From: Microseira sp003486305
GTDB taxonomy: Bacteria > Cyanobacteriota > Cyanobacteriia > Cyanobacteriales > Aerosakkonemataceae
DNA: 64,000 nucleotides
Assembly: GCA_031969655.1 (NCBI GenBank)
Contig: DALYJX010000001.1
Span: 154,179 to 218,178, forward strand
Reading direction: 5' to 3'
The notes under the pieces are model-generated. The model saw nothing but the letters and a program-made list of their open reading frames with translations. It did no database searches and was not told the origin of the DNA. Both the position numbers and the translations under genes were made by a program. This document shows positions 25,901 through 34,082 of this stretch, in pieces; within the stretch, counting starts at the first letter, position 1; the number at the start of each line of letters is the position of its first letter.

Positions 25901-26260
25901 GCAAGAGTCGCTGGGCTAGATATGTTGGATACTGACGAAATTCGACAGGATATTGAAGTAGCTGTCAATACGACCAAACAACATCAATTATCGATTATGG
26001 ATCACCTTTGCTGTGGCAACCTGGGTAGAGTGGAATTTCTATTGACCGCAGCTCGAAAAGTCTCCCAACCCCAGCTACTAGAAACAGCAATGGAACAAGC
26101 CGCACAGGTTGTGTTTCGCGCCAAACAGAGGGGGACTTTCAACTACAATCCTTCCTTGGGTTACACGCCGGGGTTATTTCAAGGAGCCGCAGGAATCGGT
26201 TACGAATTGCTGAGATTGGCTCACCCAGATTTACTTCCGTCCGTACTGCTATGGGAGTAG
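22985..26260 (+). CDS. lanM: Class II lanthipeptide synthetase LanM, CCG type
   Basis: 1091 residues, normal LanM length. The N-terminal half is the kinase-like dehydratase domain (DUF4135), with V-Y-K-P-K-D-L (ATP lysine), a D-L-H-F-E-N catalytic segment and I-D-L-E-T metal site. The C-terminal LanC domain begins near residue 740 and keeps G-F-S-H-G-A-A-G, Cys964 in W-C-H-G-A-P-G, and Cys1009-Cys1010 in L-C-C-G-N. Three Cys zinc ligands define the CCG group that includes ProcM, the substrate-tolerant prochlorosin synthetase, which also works on NHLP-type leaders. It phosphorylates and eliminates Ser/Thr, then adds Cys thiols. It lies 203 bp downstream of the precursor, in the same direction. 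Confidence 0.93.
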   Translation: MCQIDFFRKDLVEIVQRASTISERLEARFIFNEAQKSNAIVNVRIEQWCQVAAQGNWEKFEQRLVWDALDLSRVCRVLGSVRMNEERQLPAWAETLDECLKASASVTLETLEWGTSEKNRFLAPHNQAPFEEVFLPFIYVARQKLIAQVGSHYDLLSESAHANLEHSLLKWLSYLCSLSLELEFSVFRASRQSTVARLKGNLTGNHSGRQYQDFIKDLLAGRLLAFFKEYSVLARLVATVTDLWVDATEELISRLASDWSEIQKTFQAETELGQVVAVKPFLSDRHHSGRSVTAIMFASGLKLVYKPKDLGIEQAYTELLAWLNEHDVPLPFKVFKVVNRSGYGWVEFVKALPCKDQEEVRRYYQRAGMILCLAYVFEATDLHFENVIACGEQPVLIDLETLMHPWVQEVEAPKVAQRIQSLANQQLWHSVLRTGFLPLWQFSLETQSYDASGLGAASEQEISFGVPKWHNINTDNMVLGSEYGKTQQLANAPSLNGVALKLNDYIEEIVSGFQKMYWFLTEHRQAILAPDGPLTAFDHQSIRFVFRPTKVYGFLLAKTLEPKFLRDGVDRSIQLDILSRVMLLSDNKPRFWPLLRAEQQALEQMDIPLFTARSDSDALLIAPDQAIDKCFTEPSFNLVVSRLNQLNDEDLEQQIGLIRGSLNARITDEAHYSLQPQNSIVNLDTASSLTPQEAIQQAIALATDLQKRAIRSTDGSATWIAPQYVLGAKRFQLQPIGSNLYDGSCGIALFLAALEKVSNGAGFRNLALGALQPFRQDLWDSTAAYIPTTMGIGGASGCGSIIYGLVRVSQFLEEPTLLKDAKRLACLITPAVIAADQTFDIISGSAGLILGLLALHDISADTEVLEQAITCGHHLLNHRVASDSGYRTWIALDGKLLTGFSHGAAGIAYALLRLYQATGEAAFLDAAQEAIAYEGSVFIYKQANWPDFREASTKESTTCMCSWCHGAPGIGLARVAGLDMLDTDEIRQDIEVAVNTTKQHQLSIMDHLCCGNLGRVEFLLTAARKVSQPQLLETAMEQAAQVVFRAKQRGTFNYNPSLGYTPGLFQGAAGIGYELLRLAHPDLLPSVLLWE

Positions 26261-26349
26261 CCTGAGTGGAAAGCCAGGGGCAGGTTGTGATTGGTGGCTC
26301 AGGAAATGGGGTAAAACCAAACTCCAGTTTATTTCTTGTCTTCAACTAA
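26260..26349 (+). pseudogene. 3' remnant of a second lasso-B2-type gene
   Basis: Immediately after the lanM stop, 48 bases match the B2 gene segment at about 21780-21827 with five differences. Read in the B2 frame they give V-E-S-Q-G-Q-V-V-I-G-G-S-G-N, after a Trp codon turned into TGA, and then run to a TAA at 26347-26349. The B2-precursor-LanM block is thus bracketed by two partial copies of the same B2 sequence, a sign of duplication or recombination. Confidence 0.75.
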
Positions 26350-27923
26350 CCAAACAATTCCTGTAACGGAATGGAAAATCGCGATCGATCCTCTCCACTA
26401 GCCGATCGAGCATAAGTTGCTTGATTGCGAATCGCTAGAATCTGCTCCTCATCCCGCAGCATCGACGGCGTAAACTGGTAACGCTGCTGCCTCAAGTCGC
26501 TCAATGTCACCTTCAACTCATCCGGCTGTTGACCTTGTACCTGATGGCGATAGTAAATTTCCTCAGCACATTTCCTCACTGCATTGCCAATTTCCGCTGG
26601 CGTACAAAGCCTGTAATCCCTTAATAAAATCCGCCACTCATCATCTGTCCAAGGCGATTCGGAAGCATTACGAAACTCTGGAAAATATTTTTTCAAGTGA
26701 AGATTGAAAATTTCGTACATCGCGCCTTCGTGAGGCAAATCGACAAAGAAAATATCATCAAAGCGGCGGATTAATTCCGGTGGTAACATCCCCAAACGGT
26801 TAACAGTCGCCACAATATAAATTGGGTATTGATGCTCCTGCATCCAGGTTAATAGCTTCCCCGACAAGCGCCTGGAAACACCGCCATCTGCATTGGAATC
26901 CCACCCCGCAAAACCTTTATCAAAATCATCCCAATAAAGAATAGTAGGACTCAAAGCCTGAGTCAGTTCCAGCAATTCGCGCAAAGCTAAATCCGGTCTA
27001 GGAGAACCGACGATCGAACCCCAGTCAGCAGCTAACAGCGGTACTCCCATCTTCTTAGCCGCTAGTTTAGCACTCAAACTTTTCCCTGTCCCCGGCGGCC
27101 CCCAGAGGATCATCCCTTTGGGAAACTTGAGTCCGTATTTTTCTGCTTCTGGACTCAACAGGGAAGCGACCTTTGAGAGCGACTCATCCAATAAGTCTAG
27201 ACCACCTGCATCCAGGACATCCGGGGAGGCAATAAACTCTAGACCCCGACCCCGCAGCTTATTAACCTTGTGGTCGAGTACCAAATGCGCCAGTTCCTCT
27301 AGTGTAGAAGTAAACGCTAGCGATCGCTCCAAAACCAACTCAATTTCACCTTGAGGCAAACCCTGACAAGCTCGAACCAGTGAAGCTTGAGGCGAGTCGT
27401 CATCTTTCCCTCCAAGCTCTGGGTTTTGACTACAGAACGATGCTACCAGTTTTTGCACTGCAACGCGCGAGGGCATTGGAGTAGTCAGCACTGGTATCAA
27501 AGGCTGTAAGTTCATCGGCAACTGAATGTAATTTTCCAACATTACCCAGAACTGACGAGTGTTAGACCAAGATAAGTGATAATAAGCATTCGCCAATTGA
27601 AACGAACGAGCATCGCTAGATTCATCAAAATCTAACAGTCCTTCAAGCAGGTAAATCCCTTCTCTCCCTGTTTCTAGTAAAAACTGAGGCACATCCGAAT
27701 CTGGGCGCAAGTCAGTATTTTGTAAAATGCACTTACCGTCTTTACTGATAACTTCCTGCAAACAGCTATAACCAGAGTTCCAAAACAGCACTGGCATTTG
27801 GAGTTCTTGTCCCCATCGGTAAAACTGTGTCAGCACCCTATTTCGGTCGGTTGTGTAATACTCCAGTCCGACCATCTTGATGCCTCTGTTTGCCAACCCC
27901 AGCCAATCGTTAATGGTATGCAT
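26346..27923 (-). CDS. AAA+ ATPase, Ycf46/FtsH-like
   Basis: 525 residues. An N-terminal domain of about 230 residues precedes a single AAA module with Walker A G-P-P-G-T-G-K-S, Walker B I-L-Y-W-D-D-F-D-K and sensor V-A-T-V-N-R-L, followed by R-R-F-D-D-I-F-F-V-D-L (arginine-finger region). The layout matches the Ycf46-like ATPases of cyanobacteria and plastids. No zinc protease motif is present, so it is not a full FtsH. It overlaps the B2 remnant by 4 bp from the other strand. The work of this family is poorly known; stress or carbon-uptake roles have been proposed for Ycf46. Its substrate here is unknown. Confidence 0.82.
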   Translation of the reverse strand: MHTINDWLGLANRGIKMVGLEYYTTDRNRVLTQFYRWGQELQMPVLFWNSGYSCLQEVISKDGKCILQNTDLRPDSDVPQFLLETGREGIYLLEGLLDFDESSDARSFQLANAYYHLSWSNTRQFWVMLENYIQLPMNLQPLIPVLTTPMPSRVAVQKLVASFCSQNPELGGKDDDSPQASLVRACQGLPQGEIELVLERSLAFTSTLEELAHLVLDHKVNKLRGRGLEFIASPDVLDAGGLDLLDESLSKVASLLSPEAEKYGLKFPKGMILWGPPGTGKSLSAKLAAKKMGVPLLAADWGSIVGSPRPDLALRELLELTQALSPTILYWDDFDKGFAGWDSNADGGVSRRLSGKLLTWMQEHQYPIYIVATVNRLGMLPPELIRRFDDIFFVDLPHEGAMYEIFNLHLKKYFPEFRNASESPWTDDEWRILLRDYRLCTPAEIGNAVRKCAEEIYYRHQVQGQQPDELKVTLSDLRQQRYQFTPSMLRDEEQILAIRNQATYARSASGEDRSRFSIPLQELFG

Positions 27924-28070
27924 ATAACGTCAGGAAATACTTAGGCGCTACTATTTCAATTAATCCAGCTTTAGTTATGCTTGCCATCAACCAACTGTCC
28001 AACAATAGTTAAGCCTCTCCCTAGTTCTTAAGGATGAGTAGCTGATTCAAATAATTGACCTAATTGCGGA

Positions 28071-28110
28071 TTTACTTAAAGTATTATGCAATATAAATAC
28101 TTTAAGTAAA
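28071..28110. promoter_or_regulatory. Perfect 15-bp inverted repeat upstream of the acidic-protein gene
   Basis: Arms TTTACTTAAAGTATT (28071-28085) and AATACTTTAAGTAAA (28096-28110) around a 10-base spacer. It lies in the 293-bp gap between two divergent genes (AAA ATPase leftward, acidic protein rightward), where nothing else was seen apart from AT-rich sequence. Centre-to-centre spacing fits a dimeric regulator site; a hairpin role is possible. Confidence 0.6.
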
Positions 28111-28216
28111 GTATACAAAAATTAAACTAATTGAAAATTAAATAAATTGAATCGTGTAATTTGATAGCGCCTAGCGGCGCAAATAGCCAGGAAGTAGTTT
28201 AATCAAATCAAACTTC

Positions 28217-28912
28217 ATGGCTACTACAACTACTAAAAACGGCTCGCGTTCATCAAAGGTCGCCAGTAATTTAAATGGCAAAAGCAATGGTGCTGTTGCT
28301 AGCTCGAAAACTCCAGCGACAGCCTCCCAATCTAATGGGAACCGTCGCCCAACACCCACTGTAGAAGAACAGGCAGATACACTTTTAGCCCGCGTCCGAA
28401 CTACTATCCTCAAAAAGTTCGGAGTCAAAATTCAACTTCGAGAAAAACGTCTTCAAACCAAAATAGGTCATGCCACCAAAGAGAAAATTGGTTTAGATAT
28501 TGCCGCACAGTTGAAAAAAAGCGGCAAGACGATGAATTGGCAACGTTGGAATAACGAAGTGTTTCCCGCCTTATTCGGACAACCGGATGCACTACGTCAC
28601 GATGTCGAAGTCATTGCTATTGTTATGGCAAAGCTTTACGACGTTTTCGAGCTTGACCCTACTGAAGCGATTAAAGGTTTGGTCAAATTCAATCAAGAAT
28701 CGCTTGCTAAGCGGAATAGCTATAACAAGCAAGATGATTCAGATGACGAAGAAGATGATTTCGATGACCTAGAAGATGACGAAGATGAGGAAACAGATGA
28801 ATCCGAAGAAGATCTGGATGAGGACAGCGAAGAAGACTCGGACATCGAAGAAGAAGACGATTCCGATGCTGAGGATGAAATGGATTTTGATGAAGCAGAG
28901 GATGAAGAATAA
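28217..28912 (+). CDS. Protein with basic/central helical domain and long acidic tail
   Basis: 231 residues. A Ser/Thr/Asn-rich N terminus (about 50 residues) is followed by a helical, basic middle part with L-L-A-R-V-R-T-T-I-L-K-K-F-G-V-K and a hydrophobic helix A-I-V-M-A-K-L-Y-D-V-F-E-L-D-P. The last 65 residues are almost all Asp, Glu and Ser. Such acidic tails occur in nucleic-acid mimic or chaperone-like proteins. It ends 62 bp before a strong terminator. No family was recognised. Confidence 0.6.
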   Translation: MATTTTKNGSRSSKVASNLNGKSNGAVASSKTPATASQSNGNRRPTPTVEEQADTLLARVRTTILKKFGVKIQLREKRLQTKIGHATKEKIGLDIAAQLKKSGKTMNWQRWNNEVFPALFGQPDALRHDVEVIAIVMAKLYDVFELDPTEAIKGLVKFNQESLAKRNSYNKQDDSDDEEDDFDDLEDDEDEETDESEEDLDEDSEEDSDIEEEDDSDAEDEMDFDEAEDEE

Positions 28913-28974
28913 GAGCTAGGATAGCCCTCTGGGAATGTTTTACTTCATAGTGTATTTCTGACTCTCTCCTTGTA

Positions 28975-29010
28975 AATTGACCCGCTAAAAAACAGCGGGT
29001 TAATTTTTTT
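28975..29010 (+). terminator. Rho-independent terminator
   Basis: Stem AATTGACCCGCT / AGCGGGTTAATT (one G-T pair) with a 7-base loop and a run of seven T. It closes the transcript of the acidic-tail protein. Confidence 0.88.
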
Positions 29011-29130
29011 AACTCAGACTAATGATATTTGAAACGCGCCTAATAAATAAATTTAACAACAAATTGAACTAAAAAAAGCAGCGATCGCTGCTGCGTACAC
29101 GAACTAACCTGAATTAAGGAAAACTGAAAA

Positions 29131-29562
29131 ATGACTGCAACTGATAAAGCTCGCAAAACCAATACAGCGAATGCCACCAAAACTCAGAAGTCTCACGTTA
29201 AAGCACTTGACAAGTGCATCAGCTATAACGAGAAACTCCGTTTGATGGTGCTGGAAGTTTTAAGGGAAGAATCAGGAAGAGAGCTTGCCAATGAAGCTCG
29301 CTTTAACGGCGGTGAATTTGACTGGGAAACGCACAACGCTCAGTTTCGTGCGGATTACAGCGAAACACCTCTGAAAGAATTGATGCGTGCTGCCCGCACC
29401 TTGTACGGATTAACCGACATGGACGCAATCCGCGATCGCCGCACGAAGCATCGAGGCATCCGCAACGAACGGATTGCCCGCAACGAAGTTGGAGCCAATT
29501 CAAGCTCGCAATATTTGGACTCTGATGCCGATGTTGATGACGACATCGACGATTTAGAGTAA
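29131..29562 (+). CDS. Small charged protein, paralogue of the one at 34385
   Basis: 143 residues. The middle contains R-L-M-V-L-E-V-L-R-E-E-S-G-R-E-L, then F-D-W-E-T-H-N-A-Q-F-R-A-D-Y and L-Y-G-L-T-D-M-D-A-I-R-D-R-R. The same pattern recurs in the 110-residue protein at 34385, and the two upstream regions also share GCAGCGATxGCTGCTGCGT and an A-rich ribosome region, so gene and leader were duplicated together. The C terminus here has an extra acidic tail (D-A-D-V-D-D-D-I-D-D-L-E), echoing the gene upstream. No known family; it looks DNA- or RNA-related by charge, which is only a guess. Confidence 0.65.
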   Translation: MTATDKARKTNTANATKTQKSHVKALDKCISYNEKLRLMVLEVLREESGRELANEARFNGGEFDWETHNAQFRADYSETPLKELMRAARTLYGLTDMDAIRDRRTKHRGIRNERIARNEVGANSSSQYLDSDADVDDDIDDLE

Positions 29563-29582
29563 GGATTGCCTGCCAAGGGCTA

Positions 29583-29621
29583 CTTCCTCACTGTTTTCAT
29601 GTAGCAGTGGGGAAGTTTTTT
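29583..29621 (+). terminator. Rho-independent terminator
   Basis: Stem CTTCCTCACTG / CAGTGGGGAAG with an 11-base loop, followed by six T, 20 bp after the preceding gene. Confidence 0.88.
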
Positions 29622-29674
29622 ACCAACTTACTCCCCAGTTTTTTGTTAGCCAGAATAACACAACAAATAGGCGA

Positions 29675-30598
29675 TCAATTTCCGATGCGTCGCGCAAATG
29701 TCAGCACATGCGCTGCAACAGATTGAGGTCGATCGAAGTGAGGCACATGACCAGCTTCTCGAATCCAAATCAGTTGACTACCTGAAATTGCCTGTTCAAA
29801 CTTGGTTGCATCGTCCGTTCCCAATACATCATCTGCTTCTCCCCACAAAATCAGGGTGGGGTGGTTCACCATCGTGATGCGCGATCTCAAATAAGCATAT
29901 CCTCCACTTTGGGTGAACGATGCGATCGCCACTTTCCATCCTGGCATCTCTTGATGCAGCAAAGAACAACGAAGCACATCGACTAACATTGGGTCAATTA
30001 TTGGCAACGTTAAAGCGGCAGTGAGGGCAGCTTGTTTGCGGAAGTGCAGCCAATTCGCTCCCAATTCAATCAGAGGATGCGGCAGAAATTGCCCAACCGG
30101 AAAGCTGCCAGAAAAGCCAACACTGTCAATCAAAACGAGCTTACGCACCCAGTTAGGATAATTTAAAGCAAAGTCGATTGCTATTGCACCCCCTAAAGAT
30201 GCCCCAATTAGTATCACAGGTTGCCCAATCCAGTTCTCTAAAACGCTGAGGAGGTGTAGCCGAATGTTTTGAGGATTGACAGCAATAGTGGGAACATATT
30301 CAGTAAATCCGAAGCCAAACAGATCCACTGCCCAAGTCTCGTGCTGACTCCATAATAAAGGGAGCAAACGCCGGAACTCCAGCAGGGAACTGTCAAATCC
30401 CGCTAGCAACAGAATTGGTGCAGCGTTGGATTGCGAAGCCGAGCGATCGGGACAATAACGAACGTAGGCAGTTGCGATCGCGGTTGTGCCCTGCTCAAAG
30501 GGAACCTCAACCACCCGACGCTGAAGCTGTTGAAGAAGAGCGATCGCATCTTCTTCTCGAATATTAACAACTGAAGGCGGCAGAAAATCAGCTTTCAT
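29675..30598 (-). CDS. Alpha/beta hydrolase
   Basis: 307 residues with the alpha/beta-hydrolase triad: Ser in I-G-A-S-L-G-G-A, Asp in W-G-E-A-D-D-V-L-G and His in A-G-H-V-P-H-F-D. An oxyanion-side L-A-G-F-D-S-S motif precedes. No signal peptide. It starts 5 bp after the TrpB2 gene ends, so the two are co-transcribed. The substrate is unknown; members close to this layout include esterases and haloalkane-dehalogenase-like enzymes. Confidence 0.82.
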   Translation of the reverse strand: MKADFLPPSVVNIREEDAIALLQQLQRRVVEVPFEQGTTAIATAYVRYCPDRSASQSNAAPILLLAGFDSSLLEFRRLLPLLWSQHETWAVDLFGFGFTEYVPTIAVNPQNIRLHLLSVLENWIGQPVILIGASLGGAIAIDFALNYPNWVRKLVLIDSVGFSGSFPVGQFLPHPLIELGANWLHFRKQAALTAALTLPIIDPMLVDVLRCSLLHQEMPGWKVAIASFTQSGGYAYLRSRITMVNHPTLILWGEADDVLGTDDATKFEQAISGSQLIWIREAGHVPHFDRPQSVAAHVLTFARRIGN

Positions 30599-30603
30599 TC
30601 GCT

Positions 30604-31962
30604 CTAACCGACAACAGGTAACCCTGCCAAAGCCATCGCCACTTCCTCTGCACTGTACTCGGTATCTACCAGTTTTCCTGCCTGATAATCCATATACGCC
30701 TGCATATCAAAATGCCCATGACCGCACAGATTAAACAAAATTACCTTACTCTCTCCAGACTCTTTGCATTTTAATGCCTCATCAATCGCAGCCTTAACCG
30801 CATGGTTAGCTTCTGGAGCGGGAATAATCCCTTCGACGCGAGCAAAAGTCAATCCAGCAGCAAAACAACCCAACTGATATTCCGAACGAGGTTGTGCCAG
30901 TCCCAAGTTAACCACATGGCTAACCAGGGGAGCCATACCGTGATACCGCAAGCCACCGGCATGAATGCCCTCCGGTACAAAAGTACTGCCCAAAGTGTGC
31001 ATCTTTACCAGCGGCGTCAAGTGAGCCGTATCGCCGAAATCATAGGCATACTTGCCACGAGTCAGGGAAGGACAGGCAGCAGGTTCTACAGCAATAATCT
31101 CAACCTCTCGCTCACCTCGCAGCTTTGCACCCAGAAACGGAAAGGTAATTCCGGCAAAGTTGCTGCCCCCACCCGTACAACCAACTACGATATCAGGATA
31201 ATCTCCTGCCATTTCCATCTGTGCTAAGGCTTCTTGTCCAATTACCGTCTGGTGCAGCAAAACGTGATTGAGAACGCTACCCAAAGCGTACTTGCTCCCC
31301 TCATCAGAGGCAGCAACTTCTACCGCTTCACTGATAGCGATACCCAGGCTACCTGTACTGTGGGGATTTGCGGCTAGAATTGAGCGCCCCGCTTGGGTTT
31401 CTTCGCTGGGACTGGCAATGACTCTAGCGCCATAGGCTTCCATCAATGCTCGACGGTAAGGCTTTTGGTTATAGCTGACTTTCACCATGTAAACCAATAC
31501 TTCCAGACCAAACAATGCCCCAGCAAACGCGAGTGAGGAACCCCACTGTCCGGCTCCAGTTTCGGTGGTCAGTCGCTTTACACCTGCTTGCTTGTTATAG
31601 TACGCCTGGGCAACGGCTGTATTGGGTTTGTGGCTTCCGGCAGGGCTAACGCCTTCGTATTTGTAGTAAATCTTGGCAGGGGTATCGAGGGCTTTCTCCA
31701 GTCGGCGTGCGCGATATAGCGGTGTTGGTCGCCATTGACGGTAGATGGACTGAACTTCATCAGGAATCTCAATCCAACGCTCTTGGCTGACTTCCTGTTC
31801 AATTAGGCTCGTGGGAAAAAGGGGAGCCAAATCATCGGGAGTAATCGGTTGCCCGGTGCCGGGATGGAGAACGGGAGGTAGAGGCGTAGACAAATCCGCC
31901 TGGATATTATACCAGGCGGTGGGCATTTTGTCTTCTGACAGCAGGTACTTGATGGTGTCCAT
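30604..31962 (-). CDS. trpB2: TrpB-like PLP-dependent enzyme (TrpB2 type)
   Basis: 452 residues from the ATG at 31962 (M-D-T-I-K-Y-L-L); an upstream in-frame start at 32028 would add 22 residues without a family match. W-Y-N-I, then P-A-G-S-H-K-P-N-T (PLP lysine), T-E-T-G-A-G-Q-W-G-S-S and G-C-T-G-G-G-S-N (phosphate cup) are all present, the combination that separates TrpB2 from TrpB1. TrpB2 proteins make tryptophan from indole and serine, usually without TrpA, or act on related substrates. Coupled to an alpha/beta hydrolase downstream. A chromosomal trpB is expected, so this is likely an accessory copy. Confidence 0.9.
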   Translation of the reverse strand: MDTIKYLLSEDKMPTAWYNIQADLSTPLPPVLHPGTGQPITPDDLAPLFPTSLIEQEVSQERWIEIPDEVQSIYRQWRPTPLYRARRLEKALDTPAKIYYKYEGVSPAGSHKPNTAVAQAYYNKQAGVKRLTTETGAGQWGSSLAFAGALFGLEVLVYMVKVSYNQKPYRRALMEAYGARVIASPSEETQAGRSILAANPHSTGSLGIAISEAVEVAASDEGSKYALGSVLNHVLLHQTVIGQEALAQMEMAGDYPDIVVGCTGGGSNFAGITFPFLGAKLRGEREVEIIAVEPAACPSLTRGKYAYDFGDTAHLTPLVKMHTLGSTFVPEGIHAGGLRYHGMAPLVSHVVNLGLAQPRSEYQLGCFAAGLTFARVEGIIPAPEANHAVKAAIDEALKCKESGESKVILFNLCGHGHFDMQAYMDYQAGKLVDTEYSAEEVAMALAGLPVVG

Positions 31963-32182
31963 TCCAGGTTCTAGAGAAAGTAGCGGCTTTCTTACCTTGA
32001 GGTTTCTATTGTCGCCGATCGTTACCAAATACCTAATAAAACTTCAAACCTTGCGATATCAAAAGCGAACCCAACTTTTATAGTCAGTAAAATTTTGGCA
32101 TTTATAACTTCTATAGCTTTTCTTACGGAGCGATCGCCCATAAAGCAATAATTCCCAATTCCCCCAAATCTCTGTTACACAC

Positions 32183-32848
32183 CTACCACGGCAGTACCTC
32201 CCCATTAGCGTGCCAAAAAGTACCTGTATTCTCCAGCGTCAATTGATCGATCCTCGCCAACAACCCCTTCACCGACTCTTCCGGCGTAATGCCACCAGAT
32301 GTAAAATTCGTCATGCGGGTTTGAACTAACCCTGGATGCAGAATTGCCACCGCAATCCCACGCGGTTTGAGGTCGTGAGCCAGGGATTTGCCTGCCATCG
32401 ACAACGCCACTTTAGACATCCGGTAGCCATAGGAACTGCCAGAGGTATTGTCTCCAATTGAACCCATTCGACTGGTCATTAGCACAATCTTGGAGCCTGT
32501 TTTGAGCAATGGTAATAGGGTGTGGGTCACTCGTAAAGACCCCAAAGCATTCACTTCAAACTGCTCTCGAATGCTTTCAAAATCCAAGTCTTGGAGCGTG
32601 ACGCGCTTCAAGATTCCGGCATTGTTAATTAGAGCATCAATCTGAGTATCACCCAAGCGATCGCATAAAGAAGCAACCGAAGTATCAAAAGTAATATCAA
32701 TTCCCTCCTCAACCCGCAACCCTAGCTGCTTCAACTCAAAAGAAGCACTGCGACAGACGGCAATGACGACATCGCCCACGAAGAGCAGTTGACGGCAGTA
32801 TTCATAACCGATGCCGCGATTGGTACCCGTGACCAAATAAGTTGCCAT
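32183..32848 (-). CDS. Short-chain dehydrogenase/reductase
   Basis: 221 residues from the ATG at 32848. The N-terminal V-T-G-T-N-R-G-I-G cofactor motif, N-N-A-G and the catalytic Y-R-M-S-K (Tyr-x-x-x-Lys) with a preceding Ser (M-T-S-R-M-G-S) are present, as expected for a classical NAD(P)-dependent SDR. The substrate is not evident. A decayed second copy, reduced to its two ends, lies at 34083-34237. Confidence 0.87.
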   Translation of the reverse strand: MATYLVTGTNRGIGYEYCRQLLFVGDVVIAVCRSASFELKQLGLRVEEGIDITFDTSVASLCDRLGDTQIDALINNAGILKRVTLQDLDFESIREQFEVNALGSLRVTHTLLPLLKTGSKIVLMTSRMGSIGDNTSGSSYGYRMSKVALSMAGKSLAHDLKPRGIAVAILHPGLVQTRMTNFTSGGITPEESVKGLLARIDQLTLENTGTFWHANGEVLPW

Positions 32849-32905
32849 GCACGCTCTCACCTCTTAACTAGAAAATTATCATACAAAGCTCATCCATTCA
32901 TCCCT

Positions 32906-33691
32906 CTATCTTGGGCGAAGCGTTGCCGTCAAGGTGACCCAAGGAGCGATCGCCAGTTGCTCGCGCATCGAAAGCTCGTCGTTTGTTTTCTCCTTGAGAA
33001 TCCGTCCCTCAAACACCACTGTCACCTTATCAGACTGGAAACACCACGGCTCTACCCACAACTGAGTTGGGTCATCATTAATCGGCATCAACGTTAAAGT
33101 CGTTTCTCCTGTTGCCGATGGAACTTGCTCAAACTGCTTTTGTGCGGTTAAACCCATGCAAATTGCCAGGGACAACGCATCCAGGGTGGCGACGAGTCGT
33201 TGATTGCGAGCGTAAGCTTCTGGCGTAACATACGGTTGATAAGCCGGATCTTGCCCTAACTGGTTAATCAAATGCCCTTGAAATTCCTTCTCCTGCTGCA
33301 AAAATGCTTCGACAACCCGCGTCGCTTCCGGTGACTTTTTCCAGTGGGTAAAGCGCTCATACAATCCTGTCCCGTGTAGCGAAACCAGCAGCGCCACATA
33401 CCGTCCCATCGGCATTGCCAGATGTTTTGCCCCTGCCCATAGTTTGGTATGGACTTCCGGTGCAACTTCCATGAAACTGTGTGGGTAGCCCGTGTCAGGA
33501 TTAAGGGTTGGAGCCGATTCCCACGGTATCCAACCGATGTCATGTTGCTCTGCCCCCAAGCAAACGGCTTCATAAGGAGCAATCGAGCCAAATGTCTCAT
33601 TGCCCCAAACCTGAGCCATTTGTCCAGAAACCCAGGCATGAGTGGGTTGAGTAATACAAATCCGATTTTCATCAATGGTGCGGTACAACAT
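32906..33691 (-). CDS. DUF3891 family protein
   Basis: 261 residues from the ATG at 33691 (M-L-Y-R-T-I-D-E). Conserved H-A-W-V-S-G-Q-M-A-Q, E-Q-H-D-I-G-W-I and S-L-H-G-T-G-L-Y match DUF3891, a family with several conserved His residues that resembles HD-type metal hydrolases but has no proven activity. It lies upstream of the SDR gene in the same direction with a 57-bp gap. Confidence 0.82.
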   Translation of the reverse strand: MLYRTIDENRICITQPTHAWVSGQMAQVWGNETFGSIAPYEAVCLGAEQHDIGWIPWESAPTLNPDTGYPHSFMEVAPEVHTKLWAGAKHLAMPMGRYVALLVSLHGTGLYERFTHWKKSPEATRVVEAFLQQEKEFQGHLINQLGQDPAYQPYVTPEAYARNQRLVATLDALSLAICMGLTAQKQFEQVPSATGETTLTLMPINDDPTQLWVEPWCFQSDKVTVVFEGRILKEKTNDELSMREQLAIAPWVTLTATLRPR

Positions 33692-33798
33692 TGCTGCCCC
33701 TGAAAGCACAATCCTTATGTTGAAACACTAGACCGCAAAAAGGGCAAATGCCTTCATGCTAGGGGTTAGGATTAAGGATAGTGCGTTCTTATTGAACT

Positions 33799-34065
33799 AT
33801 GGCGAAACAAGAAAATCCTCTCACTGGAGAAGCACTAATTAAGGAAGTCTGTAGGCGGATTCGGGTTGCCCGCGGCTATTGGGATGCTCATAATAACGCT
33901 GCTTGTCGGGGAGAACGCGATCGCGCATTAGCCCTTTACAACACGCTGACAAAAGAACAAAAAGAACAAATTCCGCAGGTATTGCGGGTGTGGCTTCGCT
34001 ACCGCAGTGAAAAATACTTTGGGGAACACCGAACACCGCCCAAGTCGAAACGAAAGTCGAAATAG
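33799..34065 (+). CDS. Small basic protein of unknown function
   Basis: 88 residues, strongly basic at the end (P-P-K-S-K-R-K-S-K). The middle is helical with R-R-I-R-V-A-R-G-Y-W-D-A-H-N-N. It resembles short cyanobacterial proteins without assigned role. It is transcribed rightward, divergent from the DUF3891 gene. Confidence 0.55.
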   Translation: MAKQENPLTGEALIKEVCRRIRVARGYWDAHNNAACRGERDRALALYNTLTKEQKEQIPQVLRVWLRYRSEKYFGEHRTPPKSKRKSK

Positions 34066-34082
34066 TACTTTCTGAGTCACCT

